A stretch of DNA of 64,000 nt, taken from NCBI GenBank assembly GCA_030248065.1, contig JASAMV010002196.1, positions 1 to 64,000 of the forward strand. Direction: 5' to 3'. Of this stretch, positions 12,031 to 23,427 are shown piece by piece. The notes under the pieces were generated by a model. It saw only the letters and a program-made list of their open reading frames with translations. It ran no database searches and had not been told where the DNA came from. The position numbers were made by a program, and so were the translations under genes. This stretch comes from Rhynchonema sp. JSB1_4. Taxonomy: Eukaryota; Nematoda; Chromadorea; Monhysterida; Xyalidae. Positions within the stretch are counted from its first letter, which is position 1. Every line of letters starts with the position of its first letter.

Positions 12031-13164
12031 CTTTCTCGTTTTTGTGTATCTGGAAAGCGACTCAGTTTTCCCGAATTTTGGTGAAATTAAAAATTCTCAA
12101 ACCCAGCAATTAAAATCACTCGGACCGGTGGGGATTGCATGATTTCATGAAGTGTTTTTACATTTACAGGCACTCACAAGTTTTTCATAAACAAAAGAAT
12201 CATAACCAATAATCAATGATGTATACATGCAGTATGTGGGCGAACAGAAGTTTTTTTTGGCGAAAGGTCCGCTCGTAAAGCGGTATGGTGTGCTACTGCG
12301 TCGGCAATGTATTCAATACTAATGCGATTGTGTGTGCTTCGCGGGATTCACGTGTACCAACGTGCTGGCGCGTGGGAGTCGCATGCTTGATGTCACATGT
12401 TGCGCTGTCGTAAACCCGTTGGCCGCACGGTGTACTGTACGGTACCCACCTCACAGTCAATACCTACATTACGTACTTGTGTATGTACATGTATAGTCCA
12501 GCCACGAACTCATGAGACGACTTTTTTGAAATTGGTTTGTGCGGATCCAATAATGTTCCGGTTCCACGTATTTCGGAAATGAAAGAAAGAGAAACGCATG
12601 TATTTTAAAAACCCCCCCCCCCCCCTCTATTTCCCTTCCTCCTCCCCAATTAAGTTGCTGTTCGCGTAAGCACGCAACAAATTGAGGTCAGGCAGCTGGA
12701 ACTTGTCATCATGTCCCCCAGCCCGATCTCTTTCTTTTGTTTGCGAAAACCCGTGTAACCGGGCATTTAAATCTCCCCAACAACAAAAAAAACCCCCACG
12801 GCGGGTACGTAGTACTTTATATGTACATAATGATGCGAACCTCATATTTTGTTGACAAACACAATCATAATGATGCAGAACAGACAATCACATGATTTTG
12901 TTCCTTTGACGTACTCATACATTTTGATTATTTTACTGGGCCTGTGTGCAGTGCAGGCAATGTGATGAGATCTGCACAGGTTGCGCCATGAGACACTTTG
13001 CACGATATGATAACATACATGTGTGTTGAGTAATGATGTAATTTGGCCCCCACTCTCTACATAATGACGGGAGTGCGTTTGATGGTGTTCTGTTTTCCAT
13101 CCAGCACCATTTTGTAGCTATTTCGTACTTCACAAACGCGATACCGGTTAATGAATGACACCTA

Positions 13165-13344
13165 AGGGCGGACTTAGGCTGAATCCGGAAACCGGAATCC
13201 GGAAATATTTCCGGAATACGCATTATTTTTGCATGTAAATTTCTGCGTTTTACCGAAATATTTCCGGAGTCCGGAAATGTTTTGTATTTTTGTATGCAAA
13301 TAATTTCCGGCTTCCGGATTCCGGATTTAACCTAAGTTCGCCCT
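13165..13344. mobile_element. Palindromic MITE with AGGGCGGACTTAGG termini (180 bp)
   Basis: Terminal inverted repeats AGGGCGGACTTAGG / CCTAAGTTCGCCCT, bounded by TA on each side (13163-13164, 13345-13346), consistent with a TA target as in Tc1/mariner elements. The interior is a run of CCGGAA / TTCCGG words forming a long imperfect hairpin. A relative is at 40721-40869. Confidence 0.7.
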
Positions 13345-13509
13345 TATGGCGTGCTAGTTGAAATGTGAGATTAACCTTCATGAACCGAAACCTGCCGCTT
13401 TCCCAATCCAAACACTCGTGTACATGGCATGCATACAGCATGTATGGTAACCATTATAAAATCACCGGGATTAAAAATTCTTAAGCTAAAGTCACGAAAT
13501 ATATTCGAT

Positions 13510-13597
13510 GGTGTCTCAAAAGTACGGTCTTTACTAGCTGCTTTTAGTTACATATGGCATGAAAAGCAGCGAGTAGGACGGTGCTATTGAGACACCC
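13510..13597. repeat. Short hairpin with GGTGTCTCAA termini
   Basis: An 88-bp imperfect palindrome starting GGTGTCTCAA and ending TTGAGACACC, with an AGCTGCTTTT/AAAAGCAGC inner stem. Probably an end-to-end remnant of an inverted-repeat transposon. Confidence 0.55.
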
Positions 13598-14294
13598 AGT
13601 ATGTGCGCACTGAGCGCACCTTTGCTGATTGCAACCTCACAAAGTGAAGTCTCATCTGTAGCATCGCAAGGTGCACAACAGCTGAGCGGGGACCAGAACT
13701 GGCTATTTGGCAGGTGATGAGTTTCGTTTGGAGCAAAGTGTCTTCAAGTGATCTCACGATTAGACTGACCTATCAGATAAAAGTGCTTATGCAATGTAGA
13801 GGCAGTCTACACCCGTAATCTGATTTTCTTATGGACCCCACTGTATCTAGCATGATTTATGCAAAATCCTTTCTTTCTTTCACTTCGTGTAAATCACTGG
13901 TATAGTCTTTCCGTTTTATAACAGTCCAGAGGCGGTATACAGAAAATATTTCACCGCCTTGAAAACAGGAGTCATTGTCGTGGATGATAACCAACAGGTC
14001 GACAACGTGGCTTGAAACATGCTTGCTACTTCACGGCTGCTGTTGCGATGAAACATTTGCTGTGTACCGACTATAAAATGAAAGACCATGTGCACAACAT
14101 CAATGCAGTTATTGAATGGAGTTGCACAGCCTGAAAAGCAAAATGGTTGATTTTAGTTTTGATTTTGTTTTGCTTCTTCTCATTGGCTGACGATGATAAT
14201 CTTCACCAGATTTCTGAGAAAATTTGGGGGTCAGTGCCCGCAAAGACCGAGGCCTACGGACGATCCGGGTAAACCCTTGTACAACGCACAGGTA

Positions 14295-14568
14295 TTGGTC
14301 GCACAATGACTTTATAAGAATTGGTCAAATTTTTTCCTGAGTCGCAAAGCAGGCTAGTGACGGAGTAATGACGTTGCGTTGCGCGATCGCACACAAAGCA
14401 TGTAGTAAAGAGAATGTTTCAGACCTGCGGCAACGTGGTTGATCTGCTAGATTATTTTCAGCTGAAAATGTTTTGTGAGAATCACAAATAGCACAGCAGT
14501 TAAGAGCAACTGAACGTGAAAATCAGGATTGATTTTGATGAATTCTTATAAAGTCATTGTGCGACCAA
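14295..14568. mobile_element. MITE with 28-bp terminal inverted repeats and TA target
   Basis: The ends are TTGGTCGCACAATGACTTTA and its inverted match TAAAGTCATTGTGCGACCAA. TA flanks both sides (14293-14294, 14569-14570). The interior shows no coding sequence. Consistent with a mariner-like non-autonomous element. Confidence 0.7.
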
Positions 14569-15388
14569 TATACATGCGCTTCGCACTCTCCACGGATCCT
14601 CCGGAGTCACCCGCACTCACTGTGCTGGTTCAATCAGTGCTTCTCGTAACGTATATTTAGCACGTCTGACATTTATTGCGACCTTTGCAATAACGAGAGC
14701 CCATGCTATTTACGGCCACCTGGTCAAAACCGTGTGTATGTCGCGCGCGCGCCATACAAGGGTCACCAGCGCTGTCCGCGGGACCCACAGGACCCTGCTC
14801 GCCTTTCCTGCCTGCCCCAAACTTGCTCGGAGATCTACTGTACAAAATGTTCTTGTCAATTGACGTAGTGCGCTTACAAATCTGCTCGACGATGTACATA
14901 TAGCGGTTAGCTCAACAATAAATTACATTCGGTATTTGTGTTACAACAATCCAGTGAAAAAAAATGTGTGCCAGAATGCAAAGGATTTTGAATAACAGCG
15001 TTGGATTGCCAAGGTTCAGATAATCCCTAGACGGCTGCTGCTTTTTCGAATGTTATGTACAGTATGTGCATGCCAAACGCAGGAATGTATTGTGACGTTG
15101 TCAGAAACAACACACTCAGAAACTATTATTATCAAAATCACGCACAGCGTGTTTCCCAGTTGCGCGTCTCGCTCCACATCACACCTTCATAATGAATCAC
15201 GATTAGCCCATACATATATACGTGTTGTGTTTGTGCCTGCGTGCGACTAAATATAGGAAAATTAAAAGCCGGCGTGAAGACAGACGACGGATAAGAGCAT
15301 GCACAAAGGCACGAAACCAACAGGTACGGCCCACGGCCCTTTTCCAGGTCCGTCCGGCAGCTAACGTCATCTCACATACAGTATGTAC

Positions 15389-15511
15389 CAGGGTTGGAAA
15401 AAAAAATTTTTTTTAAACAAGTTTTTTTTTTAAAAAAAAAATTTTTTTTTTAAATTTATTAAATTAATTTATTAAATTTTTAAAAAAAAAATTTTTTTTT
15501 GCCCAACCCTG
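15389..15511. mobile_element. hAT-type MITE, minimal copy (123 bp)
   Basis: Termini CAGGGTTGG and CCAACCCTG with the 8-bp duplication GTATGTAC (15381-15388, 15512-15519). The entire interior is A and T homopolymer blocks with almost no other sequence. It is the shortest of the six copies. Confidence 0.9.
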
Positions 15512-16735
15512 GTATGTACCTGCACATGTATATTGCATGCGAAGGATAAAGGTTTGTCGAATCAGTTACCTGAGTTTACTGCAATGTGTTGCTCGCTAAA
15601 ATGCAACCCAGCTTGAAAGAAAAACGAAAAAAAAAACCCCCAAAAACACCACCCCACCCCACCCCCAAAAAAACCAACCCCCCACCCATTCAGGGCCCCC
15701 ATGCACAATGTAAATTGAGTAAAAACATGACTTGCCACATGATTTGAGAAAAAAAACTCAAATCCACCGCTTGCTCTTGTGTTTTGTGTCGTTGGACGTT
15801 TAGGAAACTTGAATCTCTTTGCAAATAAGATTTTTTGCATTTGTTGCCTCACGCACTCCTCCTCATGCCCTCGATCTCGTCTGAGTTTTTATTTTCCTTT
15901 ATGCCTGTATTACGTCATAAACACACGAGCACATCGTGTTTGTATTGTCTCGCACACTGTAGATGTGCGAAGAAAAACTCAGAACTCAGGATATTTGCTT
16001 GAAAGGTTATTCTTGCCGCAGACTTAACCTCCGGTTAGATTCGAACCTTAGGAACTGAACGCTGTTCCGGGGGACTGAACCGCCGTCGCCGAAAAATGGG
16101 AGCTGTCTACACTGCTACTTTTCTGATGTTGCATTATGTATATACAGTGAATGTACGAAACGCCTGAATGCGTCCACGTTAGTACATGCAGGTTGTGAAA
16201 TAAGCAGACAGACAGGGTCCTTTTCGGTCCGATGAACAACTAATTATCCTTCCATACGCCGTATTTTTGTGTACAAGCAGGCAGCTTTGTGGACGGACCC
16301 TTTGCATACATAAAATGTCAGTGAAGGGGAATTAAGGGTGATGATAAGAAGGTGCCCCGTTTCGTGCGTGTGCTAAATAACATTTCAGTTGGTCAGTAAT
16401 CCTCGACGCATGATTAAAGTTTTGCTTCCAAAACAAGCAAAGCTCGCGGGTAGCGCTGCGTGGCGCCTCTGTCGCTGTCGTCCTTTTAATTTGCTGTGTG
16501 CCCAAACATCCCATCCGCTAAGGGGGTGCACATGTGTGTGGAACCGTCCGTGTTTTTGTCCTGTGGGACGGCCTGCCCCTCTGAAGGGAGCATTCTAAGT
16601 TTGTTGAACCGTCCCATATGGCTCCTGTGGTATTCAGGGCTGAATTGAGCGGGTCGCAACAGCTGACCACATTTGAGGGCCTAAATATAAAGTACGAACG
16701 CTACCATAGGCTTAGAGATAGGCTTATGCTTCAGC

Positions 16736-16739
16736 CTAT
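16736..16739 (+). repeat. 4-bp target-site duplication (CTAT), left
   Basis: CTAT at 16736-16739 is repeated directly after the 3' LTR at 20024-20027. A 4-bp duplication is typical of Ty3/Gypsy insertion. Confidence 0.8.
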
Positions 16740-16870
16740 AGTGGGAATCGTAGACTCTGTGCCTTATATTCTGTATGATTTATGAAGTGGTCGGATTGTA
16801 TTCGTATTATCATTCTGTTTATATCGAGTGTGGAGAATAAAGATCCCGAAAAGTACCTCGATTCGCAACT
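16740..16870 (+). repeat. 5' LTR (131 bp)
   Basis: Starts AGTGGGAATC and ends ATTCGCAACT. It matches the 3' LTR at 19893-20023 at all 131 positions by eye. It contains AATAAA (GGAGAATAAAGATC) about 35 nt before the end, a likely polyadenylation signal in the 3' copy. Confidence 0.93.
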
Positions 16871-16881
16871 GGTGTGACCTG
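16870..16881 (+). promoter_or_regulatory. Probable primer-binding site
   Basis: TGGTGTGACCTG begins at the last base of the 5' LTR. TGG is the complement of a tRNA CCA end. I cannot assign the tRNA. Confidence 0.55.
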
Positions 16882-16886
16882 TCAGC

Positions 16887-19256
16887 ATGACGACATCGAC
16901 CAAAATGCGATCTGCTGTTCTGCGTCGCAACGTCGCGTGCTATGGGGATGAGGAAGAAGACGACCCGCACGGCAATGTGCTGCACGAAATTGGCGATATG
17001 ACCAGCATGATCAACGATCTCGCAGATAAGCCAAGCCGCAGCGCTGCTATTGAATTGTACGCCAATTTGCAAGCTCTGATCAATTCGGACCCAGATCTCG
17101 ACTACCTGTCGATCGATCTGCCGGACATTGATTCAGATTGGTGCATCGTCATGAACGGATTCAGTATGATTGTCAACGAAATTTTCAAGTTCTATCACAA
17201 AATTCAATTCAGGTACACATCCAATCAGATCATCCAACTCGAAGTCGGCCGATTCCGTCCCGTTACTATCGATCTGCCCGTCTCGAAAATGCCGATGACA
17301 AAGATCGATCCGAGCAAAAAATACGACGACGTGGCACGTGAAGACCAACAGCAGGCCTACCGTAACCCAAAGATGGCAGATGTGATACCAAGTGAGGATG
17401 ATTATGCCACATCACAAATGACGTCACAAACCGATCGTGCCAACTCACAGACGTCAGTGGCCTGTATCACAGTTTGCAACGGTCGACCTCGTATCAAACT
17501 GGTCCAGAGCAAAAGTGAAAAGTCACAACTACCCAATGATCCGCCTGACGGCATCCTAGACTGGCCAGATACAACTGTGACAGAATTGATTCCATCTCAG
17601 CCAGTTTTGTCGAAGAACTCGAAAGACAAACTGCATTTTGGTATGGGTCAGTTCGATGTACCACAAAATGAACACAATCCAAACAAGGCCAAGATGGTAC
17701 ATCAGAAATACACAGATAAGAAAGGCAGCAATTTTGATCTATCGACTGCCAACACAAACACGGGCCAACATAAAGGTCAATCAGGTCAGGATACAGTCAG
17801 AACGGAGTCACAGAAAGGGCATGATAACAAACCACAGTACAAGACCAATGTTTTGATTTCACCCAGCTTGGCACCGAACCATTCAAATTCTAGCGGTGAT
17901 CTAAATTCAGAGTACAAACGTTTTGCAGCTGCAGGTGCTGAGTCTGACGCAGGTCCTGCTGGTTTACAGCCACCTTCAAGATCAGAAAGGAATGAAACAT
18001 CAACGAAGACTGTTAAACATCAGCAGCCCGACGAAACAAACGCATTGATCGAGCTGATGAAACAACAGAATGAACTGATCTTGAAAATGATTAAAAATTT
18101 GAATGATGAACAAAATGCAAATGCCAAGTCTGATGATTTAAGATTGTTGTGCGATGATTTCAAGTTTGATGGCAAATCTGGCAGTTATTCGACCTGGCGT
18201 GACTATGTCAAGATCAAAATCGATAAGACCAACGCTGACGACAAGACAAAAGATCAGTCTGTCAGGGAGTATGCTGGTTTGTTAGAAGGAACATTAAGGT
18301 CGGCAAGTAGCCTTGAGGACCCACTGTCAGATCAGGCGATGGCGAGTTTGATGTGCAAGTTTTTCATAGACGGCCTCTACCATGAATCCATCAAACAGAA
18401 GATGTATGTTGCCATGGCTGAAAATAAATCATTTCATGAAATGAAGCACATCGCTCAAATAGAAGACGAGGCCATTCGAATTCGCAGTAGTATTAGCGAC
18501 GTGAACGATCAAACCGACCAAAGTGCCCACCAGAATACACAGAATCGTAATTCGTACCAATACAGTGGCAATCGCGGTGCTTATTCGAACAACAGTAACC
18601 GCGGCTGGTATCCGAACAACCGCCACAGGACCTGGCACAACAATAACGCTCAGTTTTTCAATCAAGCCAGCAATTATGGTGCTGAGCCACACGACCCGAA
18701 TGAAACACCGGTGAAGCAATGTGGTGGCATCACTGTTGTGAATCAAGGAATTTTCCCCGGCTCGACGACAAGTGAAACATCACTGTTGAAAGTGCCAGTT
18801 ATTGGTGGCAGAAAAGTTAGAAACACACGTTTGGACACCGGTTCTGACGTGAATTTGATTCGACCGGAGTTGGTGAAGGCTTTTGGTTGGACAAGCTTGC
18901 CAAACAAAGCGCGTATCCAGGTGCAAGGTGCTGGACGGACAAAGTTGAAAATCCTTGGTGTAATCAGCAAGAAGTTGGAGTTGGCTGGTGGAAAGATCAA
19001 GAATTGTGAGTTTCTGGTGAGCCGAGACACCATGGGTTATGGTTTGATTATTGGAAACGAGAGTCTGTGCTCTCTGGGAATCGGTCTGATGAATGGTGCA
19101 GGTGAACAGTTGTTTGACAGCAGTGCCAAACACACGGTACCACAGAGCAGGAAAATGAGTCACGTGCAGAAATGCTGCAAAGGCAAGCCTGGCATGAGGA
19201 CCGGAATGGTGAATGGAAAGCCGCCCGGTTGTGAAACATCAGAAATGGGCAAGTGA
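16887..19256 (+). CDS. Retrotransposon gag-protease polyprotein (789 aa)
   Basis: The start ATG lies 16 nt after the LTR. Residues 1-420 are polar and variable. A gag capsid-like segment begins near residue 427 (FDGKSGSYSTWRDYVKIKI) and continues through KFFIDGLYHESIKQKM. An Asn/Arg/Gly-rich stretch (about 552-590, with GNRGAYSNNSNRG) may bind nucleic acid in place of a zinc knuckle, because I see no CCHC motif. An aspartic protease follows, with the catalytic DTGSD near residue 650 and downstream hydrophobic YGLIIGNESL. The ORF is intact, with no frameshift or internal stop. It ends at TGA without a pol frame behind it. The protein should form a particle and process itself. Antisense ORFs over the same region are chance frames. 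Confidence 0.9.
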   Translation: MTTSTKMRSAVLRRNVACYGDEEEDDPHGNVLHEIGDMTSMINDLADKPSRSAAIELYANLQALINSDPDLDYLSIDLPDIDSDWCIVMNGFSMIVNEIFKFYHKIQFRYTSNQIIQLEVGRFRPVTIDLPVSKMPMTKIDPSKKYDDVAREDQQQAYRNPKMADVIPSEDDYATSQMTSQTDRANSQTSVACITVCNGRPRIKLVQSKSEKSQLPNDPPDGILDWPDTTVTELIPSQPVLSKNSKDKLHFGMGQFDVPQNEHNPNKAKMVHQKYTDKKGSNFDLSTANTNTGQHKGQSGQDTVRTESQKGHDNKPQYKTNVLISPSLAPNHSNSSGDLNSEYKRFAAAGAESDAGPAGLQPPSRSERNETSTKTVKHQQPDETNALIELMKQQNELILKMIKNLNDEQNANAKSDDLRLLCDDFKFDGKSGSYSTWRDYVKIKIDKTNADDKTKDQSVREYAGLLEGTLRSASSLEDPLSDQAMASLMCKFFIDGLYHESIKQKMYVAMAENKSFHEMKHIAQIEDEAIRIRSSISDVNDQTDQSAHQNTQNRNSYQYSGNRGAYSNNSNRGWYPNNRHRTWHNNNAQFFNQASNYGAEPHDPNETPVKQCGGITVVNQGIFPGSTTSETSLLKVPVIGGRKVRNTRLDTGSDVNLIRPELVKAFGWTSLPNKARIQVQGAGRTKLKILGVISKKLELAGGKIKNCEFLVSRDTMGYGLIIGNESLCSLGIGLMNGAGEQLFDSSAKHTVPQSRKMSHVQKCCKGKPGMRTGMVNGKPPGCETSEMGK

Positions 19257-19878
19257 AGGTGAATAGAGCTGTTGGTAAAAAATTTAAAAAAAACACAAAA
19301 AAATGTGAAAAAAATAAAAAAATACAAAAACATTTTGGTAAAATTAGTATTTGTTGTTTGGTATGCGGGAAATGACGCTATTTGGTCCCATATCATTGAG
19401 AATACGTGAGTTGAACAAATGAAACTGCGTAAATGTGCATGCGTTTTGTAAAAAATCTGGATCCAGTAAAAGTATGACGAATAAATGCCACGTATAAATG
19501 TGTAGTGTGATCTTCCAAAATGTTGTGCGTAGATCTGGGACATTATAAAACACTTTCCATTGTTGTTTTTCATTCGGGTGTTTTTCTGACCAATTTTGTA
19601 CTCTTCTAGCACCCTTCTGATTATTTTTTGGAACGAAAAGAGAAAGTAGGGAGTAAGAAGGCTTGGAGTTTGATTTGAGAAAAGGCACAAACGAGTGGAA
19701 TTTAGAGTTGCTTTGTTGGAAAGAGAAAGGTGCACGGATGTGCAATGTTTGAGAAAGGATTAATTGATGAGATTAGCAGTTCCAGCCGACATCAATTATG
19801 TGCCGAACATGAAGATTTATAGAGAAAGATTTAGTGAAGAGAGTAAAATGCTGCTGCATTCGGTGGTAATTTCCTTCC

Positions 19879-19892
19879 GAAAAGGGGGAAGA
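19879..19892 (+). promoter_or_regulatory. Polypurine tract
   Basis: GAAAAGGGGGAAGA ends directly against the 3' LTR start, where plus-strand DNA synthesis of LTR elements is primed. Confidence 0.8.
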
Positions 19893-20023
19893 AGTGGGAA
19901 TCGTAGACTCTGTGCCTTATATTCTGTATGATTTATGAAGTGGTCGGATTGTATTCGTATTATCATTCTGTTTATATCGAGTGTGGAGAATAAAGATCCC
20001 GAAAAGTACCTCGATTCGCAACT
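19893..20023 (+). repeat. 3' LTR (131 bp)
   Basis: Identical in sequence and length to the 5' LTR. Followed by the right CTAT target duplication (20024-20027). Confidence 0.93.
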
Positions 20024-20719
20024 CTATGATTAAGGTTGGTTTACGGTTAGGCTTTCGACTGCTCACTCGCACGTCACACAAATGCTAGAAAAATCACTGC
20101 TTGCATTCACACATCAATTTCTCAAAGCTCAACGTATTAGGCGCTAAGATGGCAACGAATGAGCGTGGTTCACCATTTGCATCTCGATAGTACTGCACAC
20201 AACGTATAGTTGTATATCTATGTATGTAAATACATACGTATACGTTTCTATGCATGGTTTGTACTTATTTTGGTGTGTATTGTAATCGCTATTAGGCCTC
20301 TGTAACGGATCTCCTGTCCTTCAAAATCCGAGACTTCCATTTCCCGGAAGAATTCCCGGACCCTTGATGAAAACGGGAAATTTCCCCAATTTTTCCCGTC
20401 CTTCAAAAAAATTCCCGCGCGAGCTCTAGGTCCGACACCCTTCAGATTTTGAACTTGAGACGGTTGGGCGCACCCTTGACTGTCCGAAATGCATGGATGT
20501 CTAACCGTCTTAGGACGGTCCGTCGCACAATAATCCTTTCAAATACTCCCATCTTGATACACACTTAGGGGTATGTACGCCCCTTTCCATCCGCCATGAT
20601 ATCATGTTCCTCATAAAAAAATTTTCTTGACCGCACCCACCCACCAAGTGCGTTGTGTACTCTGTGCATAAAATGCAGGCATCTACATGTACGTACATAT
20701 GTTAAACAACGCACCGTTA

Positions 20720-21447
20720 GGCCGCATTCACAATGCAGCGCGTTAGCGTGTTAGCGCGTTATCGTGTTGCTGATTAGCGTGCACGCTTTTTCCGCACGCT
20801 TTTGCATTCACAATGGAGAATTGAAAAAGCGCGTTAGCGTGCGCGCTTATCAGTGACACGCTAATGCGCTAACGCGCTAATCAGCAAAACGCGTTGGCAT
20901 TCACAATGCTCGTTGGTCTGGGTGTTGGCAAATGCCGAATTTTTTTATTTCTTTGTTTTGAAAACGGCAACCAATCGCTTTCAATTTTTGAATTGAATCT
21001 TTTTCGACCGCTTTACCACACAATACTCCACGCACGCTAACGCGCTAATCAGCTTTTTCCATTATTGTGAATGCAAAAGCGTGCGCATCTCGCACGCTAA
21101 CGCACTAAGGCTGTGAGCAGATAAACGCGGAATGCGGAAATTGGTGAGCAGATAAACGCGGAATGGCAGATTTCTGCATTCCGCATTCCGCGTTTATCTG
21201 CGCACTTTTGCGGAATGGTGCGCGCTTGGGTGACGATGACAACTTCCAGCGTGCTGACCTCAAATGTTGCGTGTTAACGCAAACAGCCACTGAGATGTTT
21301 GACCAAAAGCATAAATTTACTTCCAGAAATTCAAAATTCCGCAAGGGTGAGCAGATAAACGCGGAATGCGGAATGCAGAAATCTGCCATTCCGCGTTTAT
21401 CTGCTCACAGCCTAACACTCTAACGCGCTTGCATTGTGAATGCGGCC
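20720..21447. mobile_element. PIF/Harbinger-like MITE, outer element (728 bp including insert)
   Basis: Terminal inverted repeats GGCCGCATTCACAATG / CATTGTGAATGCGGCC with TTA duplicated on each side (20717-20719, 21448-21450). A 3-bp TWA target fits PIF/Harbinger. The interior repeats GCGCGTTAGCG words on both strands. It is interrupted by the element at 21109-21412; without that insert it is about 421 bp. Confidence 0.85.
21109..21412. mobile_element. PIF/Harbinger-like MITE nested in another (304 bp)
   Basis: Terminal inverted repeats GGCTGTGAGCAGATAAACGC / GCGTTTATCTGCTCACAGCC with TAA duplicated on both sides (21106-21108, 21413-21415). The TIR word GAGCAGATAAACGCGGAATG recurs inside, giving a double foldback. 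Confidence 0.85.
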
Positions 21448-22854
21448 TTATTTGACCGTATTGCTTTACTAGCGATGTCATTCACATGTTTTTATGCAAA
21501 TCAATAAACACGCTGCGGAATTATCAGAACTGGTCAAAGTTGGCTCGGATTTTGATCCAATATCTATGATTTTCGTGCAAACTAAGCTAATTGGCCGAAA
21601 GCCTTGTTCAAATACCAACAAATGGGATTGGAGTTTTAAACCTTGCTTCAAATTGATAGCTTGTCTTGCTCGGTTGACGTTATCACAAAAGACCATAAAG
21701 GTCATCTTTGTGGGATGGAACTTAATCGGAAATTCACGGCGCGCTGTTTTTAGATCAAAATTAAAGCGTACCCGCAGACGGAACTTCGGGTAGTCATACC
21801 ACGTCACTATACGTCTTTGCATGTATTTTTCATAATATGGGTATTACTTATAAGTACACACGACTAAAGTCGGTTAAGTTTGTTGTCAATGTTGTGCCGT
21901 ATTTTGTTTACCAGCAATTCCCCCGACCCCCGCCCATGGAATACCTTGAGCTCTCATTTAATGATAACACGTGTATAAATAATTTATATCGGAAATCAAC
22001 ATACGTTATACTTCCGCTCGGCTTATAAAAATTGTAAATGAAGAAAACAAGTAATATTGCTTCCGACAATATTGTTTATCTCACTTTGGGACAAAACGTG
22101 GGTACCTATTCGTATACGAACATTTCTCGGCAGCGGGACCTGTCGGTCGGTCCCACAAATATTTTCGGCACACAATGAGCAACTCACGACTTATACAACG
22201 TCAAATAAGCCTGAGATCTGGGTTGCTCTGAGTCTCTATGTAGTCAGGCGCCAGATCACATCTACAGGGTGACAAAAAAGTACGGAAACCCATTTGCGAG
22301 ACCAGAGCTCAGAGATGCTTTCAGTTTGAGAGACTTTTTGTATCTCATTCGGAAGCACAGACGCTCTGGTTTTTTTGTGTTAAAAAAGTTCAGCCAAATT
22401 TTTTATGAATTGTTTGCACTGCAGCACGATCACTGAAAAACTTCGATTTTTCTCTTTTTTTTCGGGCGGACGGGCAGTTGAGCAAGGCTGGTTTGAGCAA
22501 GACCACTTTGAGCAAGTGAAAAAGAGCAGAAACCAAACAAGAATGAGCCTGAGCCTAAGCCCAAACATGAAGCTGAGCCAGCCTAAGCCTAATTCTCCGC
22601 CTCATACCAAAATCAAACAAGCCCAAACCATTGGAACAAAATAAGAGCACAGCTCTTTCAGCTCTGCTCTTTTCAGTTGCTCAAGATGGTCTTCCCCAAA
22701 TCTGCTTTGTCCAATCGCCCGGCCACCTTTTTCCATCCATCTTACTTTCACATGATCATCGTGTGAATTCGCTCATCATAATCTCATTTGTACGATGCAA
22801 GCAAAATTTGCGACGATCCACCAACGGTACAGTTACTGGGTGGACTTCAGAAAG

Positions 22855-23374
22855 CAAAGTCAAGCTCACCGTCGAGCTCAACGTCAAAGTTCAAAGTCAG
22901 ATGTTTCGGCGTCACGCTGGCTCGTGCAGCAGAAGCAATTTTCTAAACGAAGGGTCAACTTCGACGTATTATTGTGCAAGATGCTTATCTACACGAAACA
23001 TTATTATAGCGATATAACAGAAGCGTTTTGTGAGAGTATTTCTGAGTTTCATGAATTTCTGACAAGAGGCAAAGAAATGAACAGACGATCACCAACGGAG
23101 GTGCAAAAAATTTTGACTGCGGTCAATGATCGCCACATTATTTCAATACCATTAGTCAGAAATTATTATAACTCAGAAATAATCTTCTGAAACGCTTGTG
23201 CTACGTACGTCCTTAAAATAACAGCATCCCGAGAACCGTATCCAATCATGCACAATAATGCGTCAAAGTTGACCCTTCGTTTAGAAAATTGCGCCTGCTG
23301 CACGAGCCAGCGTGACGCCGAAACATCTGACTTTGAACTTTGACGTTGAGCTTGACGTTGAGCCTGACTTTGTC
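22855..23374. repeat. Inverted repeat with about 125-bp arms
   Basis: Arms at about 22855-22979 and 23249-23374 are inverted and nearly identical, with a spacer of about 270 bp. Both can be read as a peptide containing SKSDVSASRWLVQQ, but most differences between arms change amino acids, so I see no sign of selection on that frame. Confidence 0.8.
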
Positions 23375-23427
23375 TGGTGAATTCCAGCCGCTGCATCATT
23401 TCTGGCATTATCGATTTGCAAACTGTT

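Larger units (their letters stand above)
12031..16739. other. Gene-poor stretch with several small inverted-repeat elements
   Basis: No exon recognised. Contains a poly-C run (about 12612-12625), inverted-repeat elements at 13165-13344, 13510-13597 and 14295-14568, the shortest hAT MITE (15389-15511), and a C-rich low-complexity run near 15637-15682. Confidence 0.5.
16740..20023 (+). mobile_element. Young non-autonomous LTR retrotransposon (gag-protease only), 3284 bp
   Basis: Two identical 131-bp LTRs (16740-16870, 19893-20023) begin AGT and end ACT and are flanked by CTAT duplications. A primer-binding-type TGGTGTGACC overlaps the end of the 5' LTR, and a polypurine tract precedes the 3' LTR. 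A single 789-codon ORF (16887-19256) carries gag and an aspartic protease. The remaining 636 nt contain no reverse transcriptase, RNase H or integrase. Short LTRs, AGT...ACT ends and 4-bp duplications suggest Ty3/Gypsy. Identical LTRs mean recent insertion. Without pol, it must have been copied by enzymes supplied elsewhere. Confidence 0.92.

Noticed and set aside
14761..14822. Collagen-like GRKGEQGPVGP reading on the minus strand
   Set aside because: Only about four Gly-X-Y triplets, then the pattern breaks; no flanking splice sites or continuation.
15562..15852. Gly/Trp/Phe-rich minus-strand ORF
   Set aside because: Caused by a C-rich low-complexity run (ACCCC repeats).
19160..19735. 191-codon antisense ORF over the 3' part of the retrotransposon
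   Set aside because: It overlaps the gag-protease frame antisense and an A-rich non-coding tail, with no domain; a chance frame.
22795..23190. 132-codon plus-strand ORF over the inverted repeat
   Set aside because: Differences between the two repeat arms mostly change the amino acid, and no domain was recognised.
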